Source of the DNA: Roseiarcus sp963820775
Lineage (GTDB): Bacteria > Pseudomonadota > Alphaproteobacteria > Rhizobiales > Beijerinckiaceae
Direction: 5' to 3'
NCBI GenBank assembly: GCA_963820775.1
Contig: CAWGBF010000010.1
Coordinates: forward strand, 8,175-72,174
Length of the DNA stretch: 64,000 nucleotides
Shown here piece after piece: positions 1 to 7,592 of this stretch (positions within the stretch are counted from its first letter, which is position 1; the number at the start of each line of letters is the position of its first letter). The position numbers and the translations under genes were made by a program. The notes beneath the pieces were generated by a model. That model ran no database searches. It was not told the origin of the DNA and saw nothing but the letters and a program-made list of their open reading frames with translations.

Positions 1-1254
1 GATGAGCTTGGGCCGGGCGACGACGTCGCGCTGAACCTCGAGAGCGCGCGCGAGGCGGCTGCCCGCGAGCGGACCGCCTTCGCCGACGCGCGCGCGGCTG
101 CGCAATCTATTGCTCGCGAGACCGCGGCGCGCGCCGCTCGCTTAGCCGCGATCGCCGCCGAGCGGTCGTCCTGGCATGAGCGGCATACCCATGCGCAAAG
201 CCGCATCGCTGAACTCGCCGAGCGTCGGGAGGAAGCGGAGCGGGAGCGGGCCGGGCTCGCCGCCGCGCCGACCGATTTCGCCCGGCAGGCCCATGCGCTC
301 GCCGACGAACATGGAAAGGCGGAAGCCGGGCGCAAGGAGGCCGCCGACGCGCTTGCGCTAGGCGAAACCGCGCTCGCCGACGCCGATCGGGCGGCGCGCC
401 AGGCGCTCGACGCGATGAGCGCCGCGCGCGAGCAGCGCGCCGCCTGCGAAGAGCGCCTGGAAGGCGCGCGCGCGAGGGACGAAGAGCTCAAGCACGCGAT
501 CGCGACCGAGCTCGATTGCGAGCCGGCGGGCCTTGCGGCGCTTGCGGATCATAAGGCCGACAAGCCGCTGCCCGGCGGGGTCGAGGTCGAGCGCAAGCTC
601 GAAAATCTGCGTCAAGAGCGCGAGCGGCTCGGCGCGGTCAACCTGCGCGCCGACGAGGAGCTGGTCGAGGTTCTCGCAAGCCGCGACAAGCTTGTCTCCG
701 AGCGTGATGATCTCACCGAAGCGATCAAGCGCCTGCGCGGCGCGATCGGCACCCTCAATCAGGAGGGGCGCGAGCGGCTCATCGGAGCGTTCGACGTCGT
801 CAATGGGCATTTCAAGGATCTGTTTTCCACCCTGTTCGAGGGCGGCCAGGCGGAATTGCAGCTGATTGAATCCGACGATCCGCTGGAAGCGGGACTCGAG
901 CTTCTCGCCCAGCCGCCGGGCAAGAAACCGCAGACGCTGACCCTCCTCTCCGGCGGCGAGCAGGCGCTGACCGCGCTGGCGCTCATCTTCGCCGTGTTCC
1001 TCACCAACCCGGCGCCAATCTGCGTGCTCGACGAGGTCGACGCGCCGCTCGACGACTATAATGTCGAGCGCTTCTGCGACCTGCTCGAAGCGATGCGCAA
1101 GCGCGCCGACACCCGCTTCGTCGCCATCACGCACAATCCCATCACCATGGCGCGGATGGACCGCCTGTTCGGGGTCACCATGGCCGAACGCGGGGTCAGC
1201 CAGCTGGTGTCAGTCGAGCTGGCGGAAGCGGAGCAGTTCGCTGAGGCGGGGTAG
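1..1254 (+). CDS. smc: Chromosome segregation ATPase SMC, C-terminal part (5' end outside window)
   Basis: The frame is open from the first base of the window, so this is the 3' part of a longer gene. It begins in a long alanine-, glutamate- and arginine-rich coiled coil. It ends in the ABC-type C-terminal head domain, where the signature LSGGEQALTA is followed by the Walker B/D-loop stretch ICVLDEVDAPLDDYNVERF and an H-loop-like THN. SMC dimers bind the ScpA/ScpB kleisin complex and organise and segregate the nucleoid. Only the C-terminal ~417 residues of an expected ~1150 are visible. The gene converges on the FHA/STAND/SIR2 operon, with only 22 bases between the stop codons. The family assignment is secure from the head motifs. 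Confidence 0.95.
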   Translation, partial: DELGPGDDVALNLESAREAAARERTAFADARAAAQSIARETAARAARLAAIAAERSSWHERHTHAQSRIAELAERREEAERERAGLAAAPTDFARQAHALADEHGKAEAGRKEAADALALGETALADADRAARQALDAMSAAREQRAACEERLEGARARDEELKHAIATELDCEPAGLAALADHKADKPLPGGVEVERKLENLRQERERLGAVNLRADEELVEVLASRDKLVSERDDLTEAIKRLRGAIGTLNQEGRERLIGAFDVVNGHFKDLFSTLFEGGQAELQLIESDDPLEAGLELLAQPPGKKPQTLTLLSGGEQALTALALIFAVFLTNPAPICVLDEVDAPLDDYNVERFCDLLEAMRKRADTRFVAITHNPITMARMDRLFGVTMAERGVSQLVSVELAEAEQFAEAG

Positions 1255-1276
1255 GGGACGAGACTGGCGTGGCGAA

Positions 1277-2284
1277 TTAGTCTGGCGTGATCGTCACGAT
1301 TTGGAAGGCTGGGCCCTCTTCGAGGATTTGCCTTCGGTCCGCTGACAGCTTGGCCAGGCTCGTCGGCAGGTTCTCGATCGGCACCCACTTGCCTGGCGCG
1401 ACGGGGAGCCGCAAATAGTCATAGTCACTCTTTTTGTATTCGACGACCACGGACCATTCCCCGCCGGCGCTAAGCTGCTCCGGCTGTTGCTGGTTGCGCA
1501 CCCGCACGATTGCCGAAGGGTTATCGCCCGGTTCGAGGCGAAGTTCGTTCGAAGTCAAAACGACGGAATAGAACTTATCGGTGAGGTAGGAATAGCTTCG
1601 CGTTGAGCCATTGATGAATATCGCCCAGCTCGACGGCGGCGGCTGACGAGGCGGCTCTGGTTGCTGCGCCGTAAACTGCAACACCTCTGTATTGGCCAGC
1701 GAAATGAGGTCTCCGTCTGAGAGTTTCGCCGATCGACTGTATGGCAGTTGAACGGCGTTGACCGTCGTCCCGTTTGTGCTGCGCTCGTCGTCGGCGTGAA
1801 TTCCGTCGTTGCTCAGACTGATGACGAGATGGCGCCTAGATACAACTTGTTTATGGAAACCGATGTCGTTTTGAAGATCGTCCGACCAATCGCCGCCGAT
1901 CATGACTCGGCCCCCACGCAGAGGGAACAACATACCGCGTCTCAGGTCGGTAAGGAATCCCCAAGGGGCCGTGCGGCGGATCGCCTCCTCGATCCGGTCG
2001 GCGCCGATCGTGTCGCCTGCGATGCGGTATCTGTCCCGTGCATGCTGATACTGCCCGACCGCGGCGCTAAATTGTTTGTCCTTTTCCGCTGTCGTAGCCT
2101 TCCATTCCTGTATACGGCCGACGGATAGCGAGTCGCCTGCTGCTCTGTAATTATCCTCCGCCTGTTGATAGAGGGATTCCGTGTCCGCCGCTCCCGCGCG
2201 CTCATGAAGCGACGCCTCTGAACTCGAGAGCAAGCGCCTTGTCAGCTGGCGTTCCGCGCTCTTTGGCCGCTTTGAGGGCTTCAT
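1277..2284 (-). CDS. FHA-domain protein; probably the C-terminal half of the upstream STAND/TPR protein
   Basis: The protein contains a forkhead-associated (phosphothreonine-binding) domain at about 1715-1960, recognised by VMIGGDWSDD, the core VSRRHLVISLSNDG and STNGTTVN. The part before it reads as tetratricopeptide-like helices (QQAEDNYRAAGDSLS and QYQHARDRYRIAGD). After the FHA comes a unique ~110-residue C-terminal region. If translated separately, starts are possible at 2284, 2290 or 2326, but all of these lie inside the upstream gene, an 80-120 base overlap, and none has a convincing ribosome binding site. The TPR pattern runs on smoothly from the upstream gene if one base is dropped near 2207, so I think this is the C-terminal half of a single ~875-residue protein. 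The FHA domain would sense a phosphorylated partner. No kinase gene is present here. Confidence 0.7.
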   Translation of the reverse strand: MKPSKRPKSAERQLTRRLLSSSEASLHERAGAADTESLYQQAEDNYRAAGDSLSVGRIQEWKATTAEKDKQFSAAVGQYQHARDRYRIAGDTIGADRIEEAIRRTAPWGFLTDLRRGMLFPLRGGRVMIGGDWSDDLQNDIGFHKQVVSRRHLVISLSNDGIHADDERSTNGTTVNAVQLPYSRSAKLSDGDLISLANTEVLQFTAQQPEPPRQPPPSSWAIFINGSTRSYSYLTDKFYSVVLTSNELRLEPGDNPSAIVRVRNQQQPEQLSAGGEWSVVVEYKKSDYDYLRLPVAPGKWVPIENLPTSLAKLSADRRQILEEGPAFQIVTITPD

Positions 2285-3905
2285 CGGCATCCCTTTGCGC
2301 GTCAGCCGGTCGATTGGAAAGCGCATAGATTCTTCCGCGCTCGACCTTCGCGTGAACAATCCCGCTCCAACTCCCCCACTTCTCGTAAATGGAAAGGGAG
2401 TTCGACAAGTCGGCGATGGCGGTATCGTACGCGCCCTTCGAGGAGGCCGCGACAAGCGCTTGCGCGCGCTGGTTGTCGGCGGTCTCAAGGTCCTTGTATC
2501 TCCTCCACGCCCAGACGGAGAAGCCAGCAACAACTACGGCCAACACTGCGACCACGGAGGCGACCAACAAAAGAAACCTTTGTCGGTATTGATCTCGCTC
2601 TGCCGCAAGCGTTCTTTCCTTCTCATCCCGCTCCGCCGCGAGCCGCCGACTTGCTTGTTCCAGGCGCTCGTTCTCGAGGAATTGGCGCCGCCAGCGCAGC
2701 ACGGGCTGAGCCAGCACATCGTGGAACAGCTCGAAGGCGTCCTCGCCCTTGACCTTGACCGGTTTCAGCAAACGGGTCTCTGTCGGGGTCAGTTTGCGCA
2801 GCACCGCTTCGACCTCGTCGGTCGGGGCCTCCGGAACGGGGCTGTCTCCGGCGTCCTTTCGGTCTTCGTTCACGTTGGCGGCGAGGTCGGCGGCCGAATA
2901 GGCGATCTTCGCTCCGCCGGGGGTCACCAGATAGCGGAAGACGTCGGCGCAAAGCGCCTGCTCGGTCTCGGGCAGCGCCCTAAGAACCTGATCGACGTGG
3001 TTGCGCATGATCTGCTGCACGCCGCCGAGTTCCTGCGTCAGCGTATGGAGGCGGAGCTTCGTGGCTTTGCGCCCGCCCTCAGCGTTCCACAGCTTGGTCA
3101 TCGTGAGTTGCAGATAGGGCAACTCGATCTGCGCCGACGCCTTGCCGGTTTCCTCCACGCCCGGTCGACTCCCGCTCTCGCGCAGGTCCGTGATGACCCC
3201 TTTGACAAGGGCGTCTTCGATCCCCACCGGAGCGCCGTTGGCGCGGTAACGCTCGTTATACCGCCGGATCGGGCCGCGAATAGCGCGCTCCACATCCGCT
3301 TCGTTGAGATAACCCAGCCGAACTGTCGTATCGAGAATACCGGGGATCGCCGCCCGCAACCGGTCGAGCAGATGCAAAGAATCGTCGCGAACCCCAATGA
3401 GAAGACGCAGATCGAGATCGCGCCGCGCAAGAAGCGCGCTTATGCCACGCTCCACAGGCGACCGCGTTCGGTCGCCCTGATAGAGGAAGTATTCCTCGAA
3501 CTGGTCGAGGATCATGAGGAGCGACCGCTTCGTCTTCTGCTGCGCCGCCAGCGCTTGTTCGGAGAAGTCGCCGCGCAGGGCGTCATTTTGGGTCAGATCC
3601 ACGGGAAGCGCGCCTTGAAGCGCGTCAATAGCGCGCTGCTCGATCGCACCGGGATCTTGCCAGTCGCGCAGCGTTACGATTGTCCAAAGCGAGCGCTCGT
3701 TCATCTCCCGGGGCAAGCCAACGTTGAGGACAGAGCTCTTTCCGACACCGCTCGGCCCATAGAGAACCGTCACCCGTCGCGACATGACGCAGTCGGCGAG
3801 GACCCTGCTGTCCTGCTCGCGTCCGAAGAAGAACTCCTCGTAGGTCTTCTCAAACGGATCGAGCCCGACATAGGGGCAGTCCTGCGGGTCAGCCCTGTCG
3901 GTCAA
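2202..3905 (-). CDS. nSTAND-type NTPase with transmembrane segment and TPRs
   Basis: This is a 567-residue STAND-class NTPase. The N-terminus YVGLDPFEK...EEFFFGREQD is the hallmark of the nSTAND1 group. Walker A is GPSGVGKSS (residues 50-58) and Walker B is LLMILDQFEEYF (129-140). A helical winged-helix-like region follows, then a coiled coil (about 410-442), one transmembrane helix (about 443-465) and TPR-like repeats up to the stop. STAND proteins are ligand-triggered oligomerising switches, usually with a sensor repeat at one end and an effector at the other. Here the likely effector is the separate SIR2 gene, which overlaps the start of this one by 17 bases, and the sensor would be the TPR/FHA part. 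The stop at 2202 looks like a frameshift product because the TPR continues in another frame. The membrane anchor suggests action at the inner membrane. Confidence 0.85.
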   Translation of the reverse strand: MTDRADPQDCPYVGLDPFEKTYEEFFFGREQDSRVLADCVMSRRVTVLYGPSGVGKSSVLNVGLPREMNERSLWTIVTLRDWQDPGAIEQRAIDALQGALPVDLTQNDALRGDFSEQALAAQQKTKRSLLMILDQFEEYFLYQGDRTRSPVERGISALLARRDLDLRLLIGVRDDSLHLLDRLRAAIPGILDTTVRLGYLNEADVERAIRGPIRRYNERYRANGAPVGIEDALVKGVITDLRESGSRPGVEETGKASAQIELPYLQLTMTKLWNAEGGRKATKLRLHTLTQELGGVQQIMRNHVDQVLRALPETEQALCADVFRYLVTPGGAKIAYSAADLAANVNEDRKDAGDSPVPEAPTDEVEAVLRKLTPTETRLLKPVKVKGEDAFELFHDVLAQPVLRWRRQFLENERLEQASRRLAAERDEKERTLAAERDQYRQRFLLLVASVVAVLAVVVAGFSVWAWRRYKDLETADNQRAQALVAASSKGAYDTAIADLSNSLSIYEKWGSWSGIVHAKVERGRIYALSNRPADAQRDADEALKAAKERGTPADKALALEFRGVAS

Positions 3906-4968
3906 GTTCCGCCACCAGTCGCTCGGTGAAGGTAAGCAGATCTATCTGGTAGACGTTCAGATTTTGACTTTGCCATACCTTCTGTTCAGCGTCGCTGAGG
4001 CCTAATACAATCGCCCAGAACCGAACTTTTTCTGTTCTACTTTCGGTTGCTCCTGACGGTATCGAATCCAAAAGCTTGCGAAGTATAACGCGGACATTCC
4101 AGTCTTCGAGACTGTAGCCCAAAAACAGGAAGCTCTTTCTCCGCATCAGCTCTTCGATGTAGGGAGGAACATACTTGCCCTGGTCGCGGCCGAGAAAGCC
4201 GACATAGTCCTCTTCCGTGATGAGGTAGCTATCGTTGATCCGCTCCTTTCGGTCGACGCTGCCATGCATCTTGAACAAGATCGGCGCGGTGGGTTTTCCA
4301 GTTTCCGCGTTGGTCAAGCAATTCCTGAGCTCGCCATTCGTCCGGTCAATCAGCTCTAGCCCGCCGCTTTCGGTCCTGATCGTGAGTCCCTTGTCGAGCC
4401 GGTCCACCAGGACGTGCGGCCGACGCGGTTCGAGCGCGCGCTCCAGGAGGTCGTCGTAGTTCGTCGTGACATAGAGTTGAATCTCGTCGATGGCTGCGAG
4501 TCGGTTCTGGAGTGGGCCCGGCTCCGATGTGATGTCGAAGGCCTTGTGGAGCTTGCTTTCCAGCATCTCCCGCGAGCCCTGCACCTGGACAAAATAGGAG
4601 GCGACAAGTGGGAGTCCGGGGGACCCGTTGAAATGCTTGTCCAGGATCGGTTTGATCGCCGCCTGGATCGCGGCGCTGATCTGATCCCGGGTCGCGCCAG
4701 GCAATGCGTTCAGCGCAGCTTCAGCCGCGGCGCCGACAAGTTCCAATTCGGCCGCTTTGTACGCAACGTCAGCCGCGTCATAGTTTGCGGCGCGGGCAAG
4801 CACCTTGGCCAATTCGGCCCCAAAGGGAAAGAACGGCTTCCCGGGCTCCCATGGACTCGCGCCGGCTGGCCGGTACACGGCTGATGCTGCTGAGCCGAAG
4901 AACGGCACCACCTTGCCGCTGCGCAAGGCGTCTACGATGATTTCGTATGGCGGTTCGAGCCCGTTCAC
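3889..4968 (-). CDS. SIR2-like domain protein (putative NADase effector)
   Basis: This is a 359-residue soluble protein of the SIR2-like superfamily found in prokaryotic defence genes. It has a glycine-rich nucleotide loop VVPFFGSAASA (20-30), the motif VTTNYDDLLERA with Asn170, a candidate catalytic histidine in MHGSVDR (His235), and the C-terminal signature FLGYSLEDWNVR (282-293). Family knowledge: defence-associated SIR2 domains usually hydrolyse NAD+ and cause abortive infection. That activity is inferred here, not shown. The start is GTG at 4968, fitting the reading of EPPYEIIVDALR as the first helix. It is the first gene of a tight operon with the STAND ATPase (17-base overlap), which makes it the likely effector of that switch. 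Confidence 0.85.
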   Translation of the reverse strand: MNGLEPPYEIIVDALRSGKVVPFFGSAASAVYRPAGASPWEPGKPFFPFGAELAKVLARAANYDAADVAYKAAELELVGAAAEAALNALPGATRDQISAAIQAAIKPILDKHFNGSPGLPLVASYFVQVQGSREMLESKLHKAFDITSEPGPLQNRLAAIDEIQLYVTTNYDDLLERALEPRRPHVLVDRLDKGLTIRTESGGLELIDRTNGELRNCLTNAETGKPTAPILFKMHGSVDRKERINDSYLITEEDYVGFLGRDQGKYVPPYIEELMRRKSFLFLGYSLEDWNVRVILRKLLDSIPSGATESRTEKVRFWAIVLGLSDAEQKVWQSQNLNVYQIDLLTFTERLVAELDRQG

Positions 4969-5423
4969 CGTGGCGACCTGATATTTGAGATCTCTATCAT
5001 CCGCGCCGCGTTCGCTCCAGCGCGCATCCCTTCATCCAGCTTGAAGCGCATAGGCCACCGGAGTCCTTCACGCCGCAACGCGGGCGCGCCCCAAGGCGCG
5101 CGATAATTTCAATATGAGCTTCGCCGCCCTCGCCTTCGGGCAAATCCCCGACCGCGGCCGCGACATTGCGGCAAAACGCCTCGAAGCTCTCACCACACGA
5201 TAACACATAACACGCGCGCAGAGCTTCGTCCTCGCGACGCGGCCGGCCTCCGGATCGAGCCGCGCCCACCACTTGATTGAGCAGGGATCAACCGCGCCCG
5301 GCGGCGGGCGTGTGGGTCGACTATGGGCGCGCCTGTGAGCGCCGACGGGGCTGCCGCGTTCCTGATTCTCGTGCGAGAAACGGCGGGTGGGAATTCTCTC
5401 ACAACGCCATGGGCTGCCCATCG
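4969..5423. other. Intergenic region upstream of the SIR2 operon and the exoribonuclease gene
   Basis: This 455-base stretch between divergent genes should hold both promoters, but I see no clear -35/-10 pair. Two minus-strand reading frames deserve a note. One has 28 codons (4965-5051), begins MRFKLDEGMRAG and ends in a GTGA overlap with the SIR2 start, so it could be a leader peptide or the relic of a gene start. The other has 91 codons (4997-5272) and contains ACYVLSCGESFEAFCRNVAA. I do not recognise it and cannot tell whether it is expressed. Confidence 0.4.
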
Positions 5424-5987
5424 ATGAAATACTGGCTCGACACCGAGTTCATTGCGAGGCCGTTCACAATCGATCTCATCAGCATCGGGCTTGTCGCCGA
5501 GAACGGGCGCGAGTTTTATGCCGAGAGCAACGAGACGGACTGGTCCAAGGCGAGCCCGTGGACGCTCGAAAACGTGCGCCCGCAGCTGAGCGGCAGGGGG
5601 ATGAGCCGCGAAGACATCAGCTATGCGTTGCGCAATCTCACCGATGGCGATGAGCATCCGGTGTTCTGGGGCTATTTCCCAGCCTATGACTGGGTCGCGT
5701 TCGTCTGGCTTTTCGGCGGCCTCGAGGAGTTGCCGTTCCACTTTCCGCAGCTCTGCCTCGACATCAAGCAATGGGCGATTGAGCTTGGCGATCCTGAGCT
5801 TCCGCACCAGAAGGGAAGCCGCCACCACGCGCTGGCCGACGCCCGTTGGACAAAAGAGGCCTGGGCGTTCCTCGCAAGCCTCCATCCCGCCGGAGCCGAC
5901 CGCCGCATCGCCGGAAGCAAGAACCCCGGCCAGGCCGGCGCGGGAGCGCCTCTCCCTTTCCCGGCGATTGAGACAAGGCAGGGATGA
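5424..5987 (+). CDS. DEDDh 3'-5' exoribonuclease-like protein
   Basis: This is a 187-residue protein of the Rv2179c-like branch of the DEDD exonucleases. The first acidic pair lies in YWLDTEFIAR (Asp6, Glu8). A further acidic residue lies in FPAYDWVAFVW, and the last motif is HHALADARW with the catalytic His and Asp. The family has 3'-5' exoribonuclease activity on RNA with single-stranded 3' ends; the substrate here is not known. I chose the ATG at 5424 because it places the first catalytic motif at the N-terminus as in the family; an ATG at 5409 is also possible. The last ~40 residues are Pro/Ala/Gly-rich and probably disordered. Confidence 0.8.
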   Translation: MKYWLDTEFIARPFTIDLISIGLVAENGREFYAESNETDWSKASPWTLENVRPQLSGRGMSREDISYALRNLTDGDEHPVFWGYFPAYDWVAFVWLFGGLEELPFHFPQLCLDIKQWAIELGDPELPHQKGSRHHALADARWTKEAWAFLASLHPAGADRRIAGSKNPGQAGAGAPLPFPAIETRQG

Positions 5988-6009
5988 CGGCTGCGGCGGA
6001 GGTCGCCCC

Positions 6010-6235
6010 TCACGCCGCTTTCTCCAACCGCTCGGCGATCCACAGTTTGACCAGGGCCTGCCGGGTCACGCCGAGACGCCGAGCCTCCCGGGTCGAGCGC
6101 TTCGACCACCCAGGTCGGGAAGTCGACGTTGACGCGCTTGAGCTCAAGGTTGGGACGTCGCGCCTTCCCCCAGTCGACGTCGCCGAAGGCATATGCGCAT
6201 GCATCGAATTTCTGGTCGAAATCACGCGCCTTCAT
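6010..6235 (-). pseudogene. brnA: BrnA-type (CopG/RHH) antitoxin, frameshifted
   Basis: The gene starts MKARDFDQKFDA at 6235 and reads KRVNVDFPTWVVEALD, then breaks. The expected ribbon-helix-helix continuation REARRLGVTRQALVKLW...ERLEKAA is present in the next frame up to a stop at 6010. Removing one C from the CCC run near 6108 joins the two parts into a 74-residue protein, the usual BrnA size. BrnA binds and neutralises BrnT and represses the shared promoter. The start overlaps the end of the brnT remnant, as in functional pairs. The single extra base may be an assembly error or real decay. Confidence 0.75.
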
Positions 6236-6503
6236 AGGCTTCAATCTCTTCTTCACGCGACCGCTGAGCCGAGATGATGTGCGTTCGTTCCCCACGCCTC
6301 ACGCAGACCGCTGACCAGCGCCGGCCGCCGATGCGGCCAATGACGAGAAAGCGCGGCTCGTCATCGGTTCGGGCCGGCGCTTCAATGAGCGCCTCATCCA
6401 GCCACAGCGCTTGGGCTTCGACAAAGTCGATCCCGTGTTTGGCTTTGTTGGCCGACCTCTTCTCGGTTCGAATTTGCGCCGCGTGCGCGGGGCGCTCGCG
6501 CCG
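6222..6503 (-). pseudogene. brnT: BrnT-type RNase toxin remnant without a start codon
   Basis: The frame encodes the body of a BrnT toxin: KAKHGIDFVEAQALWLDEAL, then DDEPRFLVIGRIGGRRWSAV, RGERTHIISA and REEEIEAYE. BrnT is a RelE-fold ribonuclease that cleaves mRNA. The usual beginning (MKFEWDPEK-like) is not there: KFE and EK survive in different frames, and the open frame after the stop at 6504 contains no ATG, GTG or TTG before the conserved domain. The gene therefore looks damaged at its 5' end. Its stop overlaps the antitoxin start (6222-6235), preserving the ancestral toxin-then-antitoxin order. Confidence 0.7.
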
Positions 6504-6602
6504 TCATTTTTTGCTTCTCTTTTGGAACATCTTTTGGAACAGTCGCGCCTCGGCAGGCGTGTTGCGCCGGGGGCGGAAAGCGCCTTTCGAGGAGGTTGCC
6601 CC

Positions 6603-6785
6603 ATGGACGAGACTTTGATCAGTGAATATGCGCGCCAGCTCATGGACGCGCATGGCCAGCGCGCCATCGCCGAAGCCGCTCAACGCGCCGCCGCATGCGA
6701 ACGGTCCGAGGACAACGACGAGGCGAAGACCTGGCGGCGCGTCGAAGAGGCGCTCAAGGCGATGCGCGGGCCGGTGGCGAGCTGA
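6603..6785 (+). CDS. Small hypothetical protein, 60 residues
   Basis: This is a short acidic/alanine-rich helical protein (MDETLISEYARQLMDAHG...). I do not recognise a family. It is supported by a strong Shine-Dalgarno sequence (GAGGAGG at about 6590) placed well before the ATG, and by codon use like its neighbours. It contains no membrane segment and no motif. It lies divergently next to the brnT remnant and is separated from the next gene by 228 bases in which I see nothing. Confidence 0.6.
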   Translation: MDETLISEYARQLMDAHGQRAIAEAAQRAAACERSEDNDEAKTWRRVEEALKAMRGPVAS

Positions 6786-7013
6786 CGTCGCTAACCGGGC
6801 GGGCGGCGCGCGTTGAGCCCTGCGGGGTCCGGCGCTCGCCTGAAAAAAATCGACAATTTCTTGCGCACCGGCGGGGATGTGCAGTACCGTTTTTCAGAAC
6901 TACTTGAGGGTTTGGCTCCCTTTTCCACGGGTCGCCGCGCCAACCGTAGGTTCAGACGTCAAAGGCAGGGACAGGACTCGGAAATGGCGGTCCGCCGCCT
7001 TGCGGCGTCGTCG

Positions 7014-7574
7014 TCACCCCCGGCCCGCCTTCCACTTGATCGAGCAGCCGATCGAGGGAGCCTGGTTCGCGGGCGCCGCGCGGCCGGCGGCGATGGCGCG
7101 CATCGCTTCCAGAAGCTCGTGGCGCGCGCCCGGCGGTGGCGGCGTGGTGCGGCCCTCGTCGAGCCGGCCGCGATATTTGAGCTTCAAGTCGCGCTCGAAA
7201 CCGAAGAAGTCGGGGGTGCAGACGGCGCCATAGGCGCGCGCGACGTCCTGCGTCTCGTCATGCAGATAGGGGAACGGGAAATCATGCTTTCTAGCGAACT
7301 CGCCCATCCGGGCGAACGAATCCTCGGGATAGCTCGCCGCGTCATTCGAGCAGACGGCGGCGAAGCCGACTCCCTCGCCCATGAGTAGGCGCGCGTCGGC
7401 GGTGAGTCGACCGATCACCGCCTTCACGTAGGGACAGTGGTTGCAGATAAAGACGATCACCGTCCCCTTGTCGCCTGCGACATCCTTCAGCGCATAAGTC
7501 CGGCCGTCCGTCGCCGGCAGCCGGAAATCGGGCGCCTCGGCGCCAAGCGCGATTTCCGTTTGAGCAACCGCCAT
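7014..7574 (-). CDS. Thioredoxin-fold (AhpC/TSA-like) protein
   Basis: This is a 186-residue cytoplasmic protein of the peroxiredoxin-like thioredoxin family. It opens with the AhpC/TSA pattern APDFRLPATDGRTYAL and has a redox motif FICNHCPYVK with Cys44 and Cys47, followed by SYPEDSFARM and GAVCTPDFFGF containing the cis-proline turn. The family carries out thiol-disulfide exchange or peroxide reduction; the specific substrate is unknown. It is the last gene of the hpnI-hpnJ-hpnK run, 18 bases after hpnK, so it is probably co-transcribed. A link to maintenance of the radical-SAM enzyme HpnJ would be speculation. Confidence 0.85.
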   Translation of the reverse strand: MAVAQTEIALGAEAPDFRLPATDGRTYALKDVAGDKGTVIVFICNHCPYVKAVIGRLTADARLLMGEGVGFAAVCSNDAASYPEDSFARMGEFARKHDFPFPYLHDETQDVARAYGAVCTPDFFGFERDLKLKYRGRLDEGRTTPPPPGARHELLEAMRAIAAGRAAPANQAPSIGCSIKWKAGRG

Positions 7575-7592
7575 TGTCGCCTCCTCGCTTGT

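Noticed and set aside
358..1134. 258-codon minus-strand frame over smc
   Set aside because: It is antisense to clearly coding smc motifs; high-GC antisense frames stay open by chance.
2295..3929. 544-codon plus-strand frame over the STAND gene
   Set aside because: It is long but antisense to a gene with Walker motifs and a TM helix, and has no family pattern.
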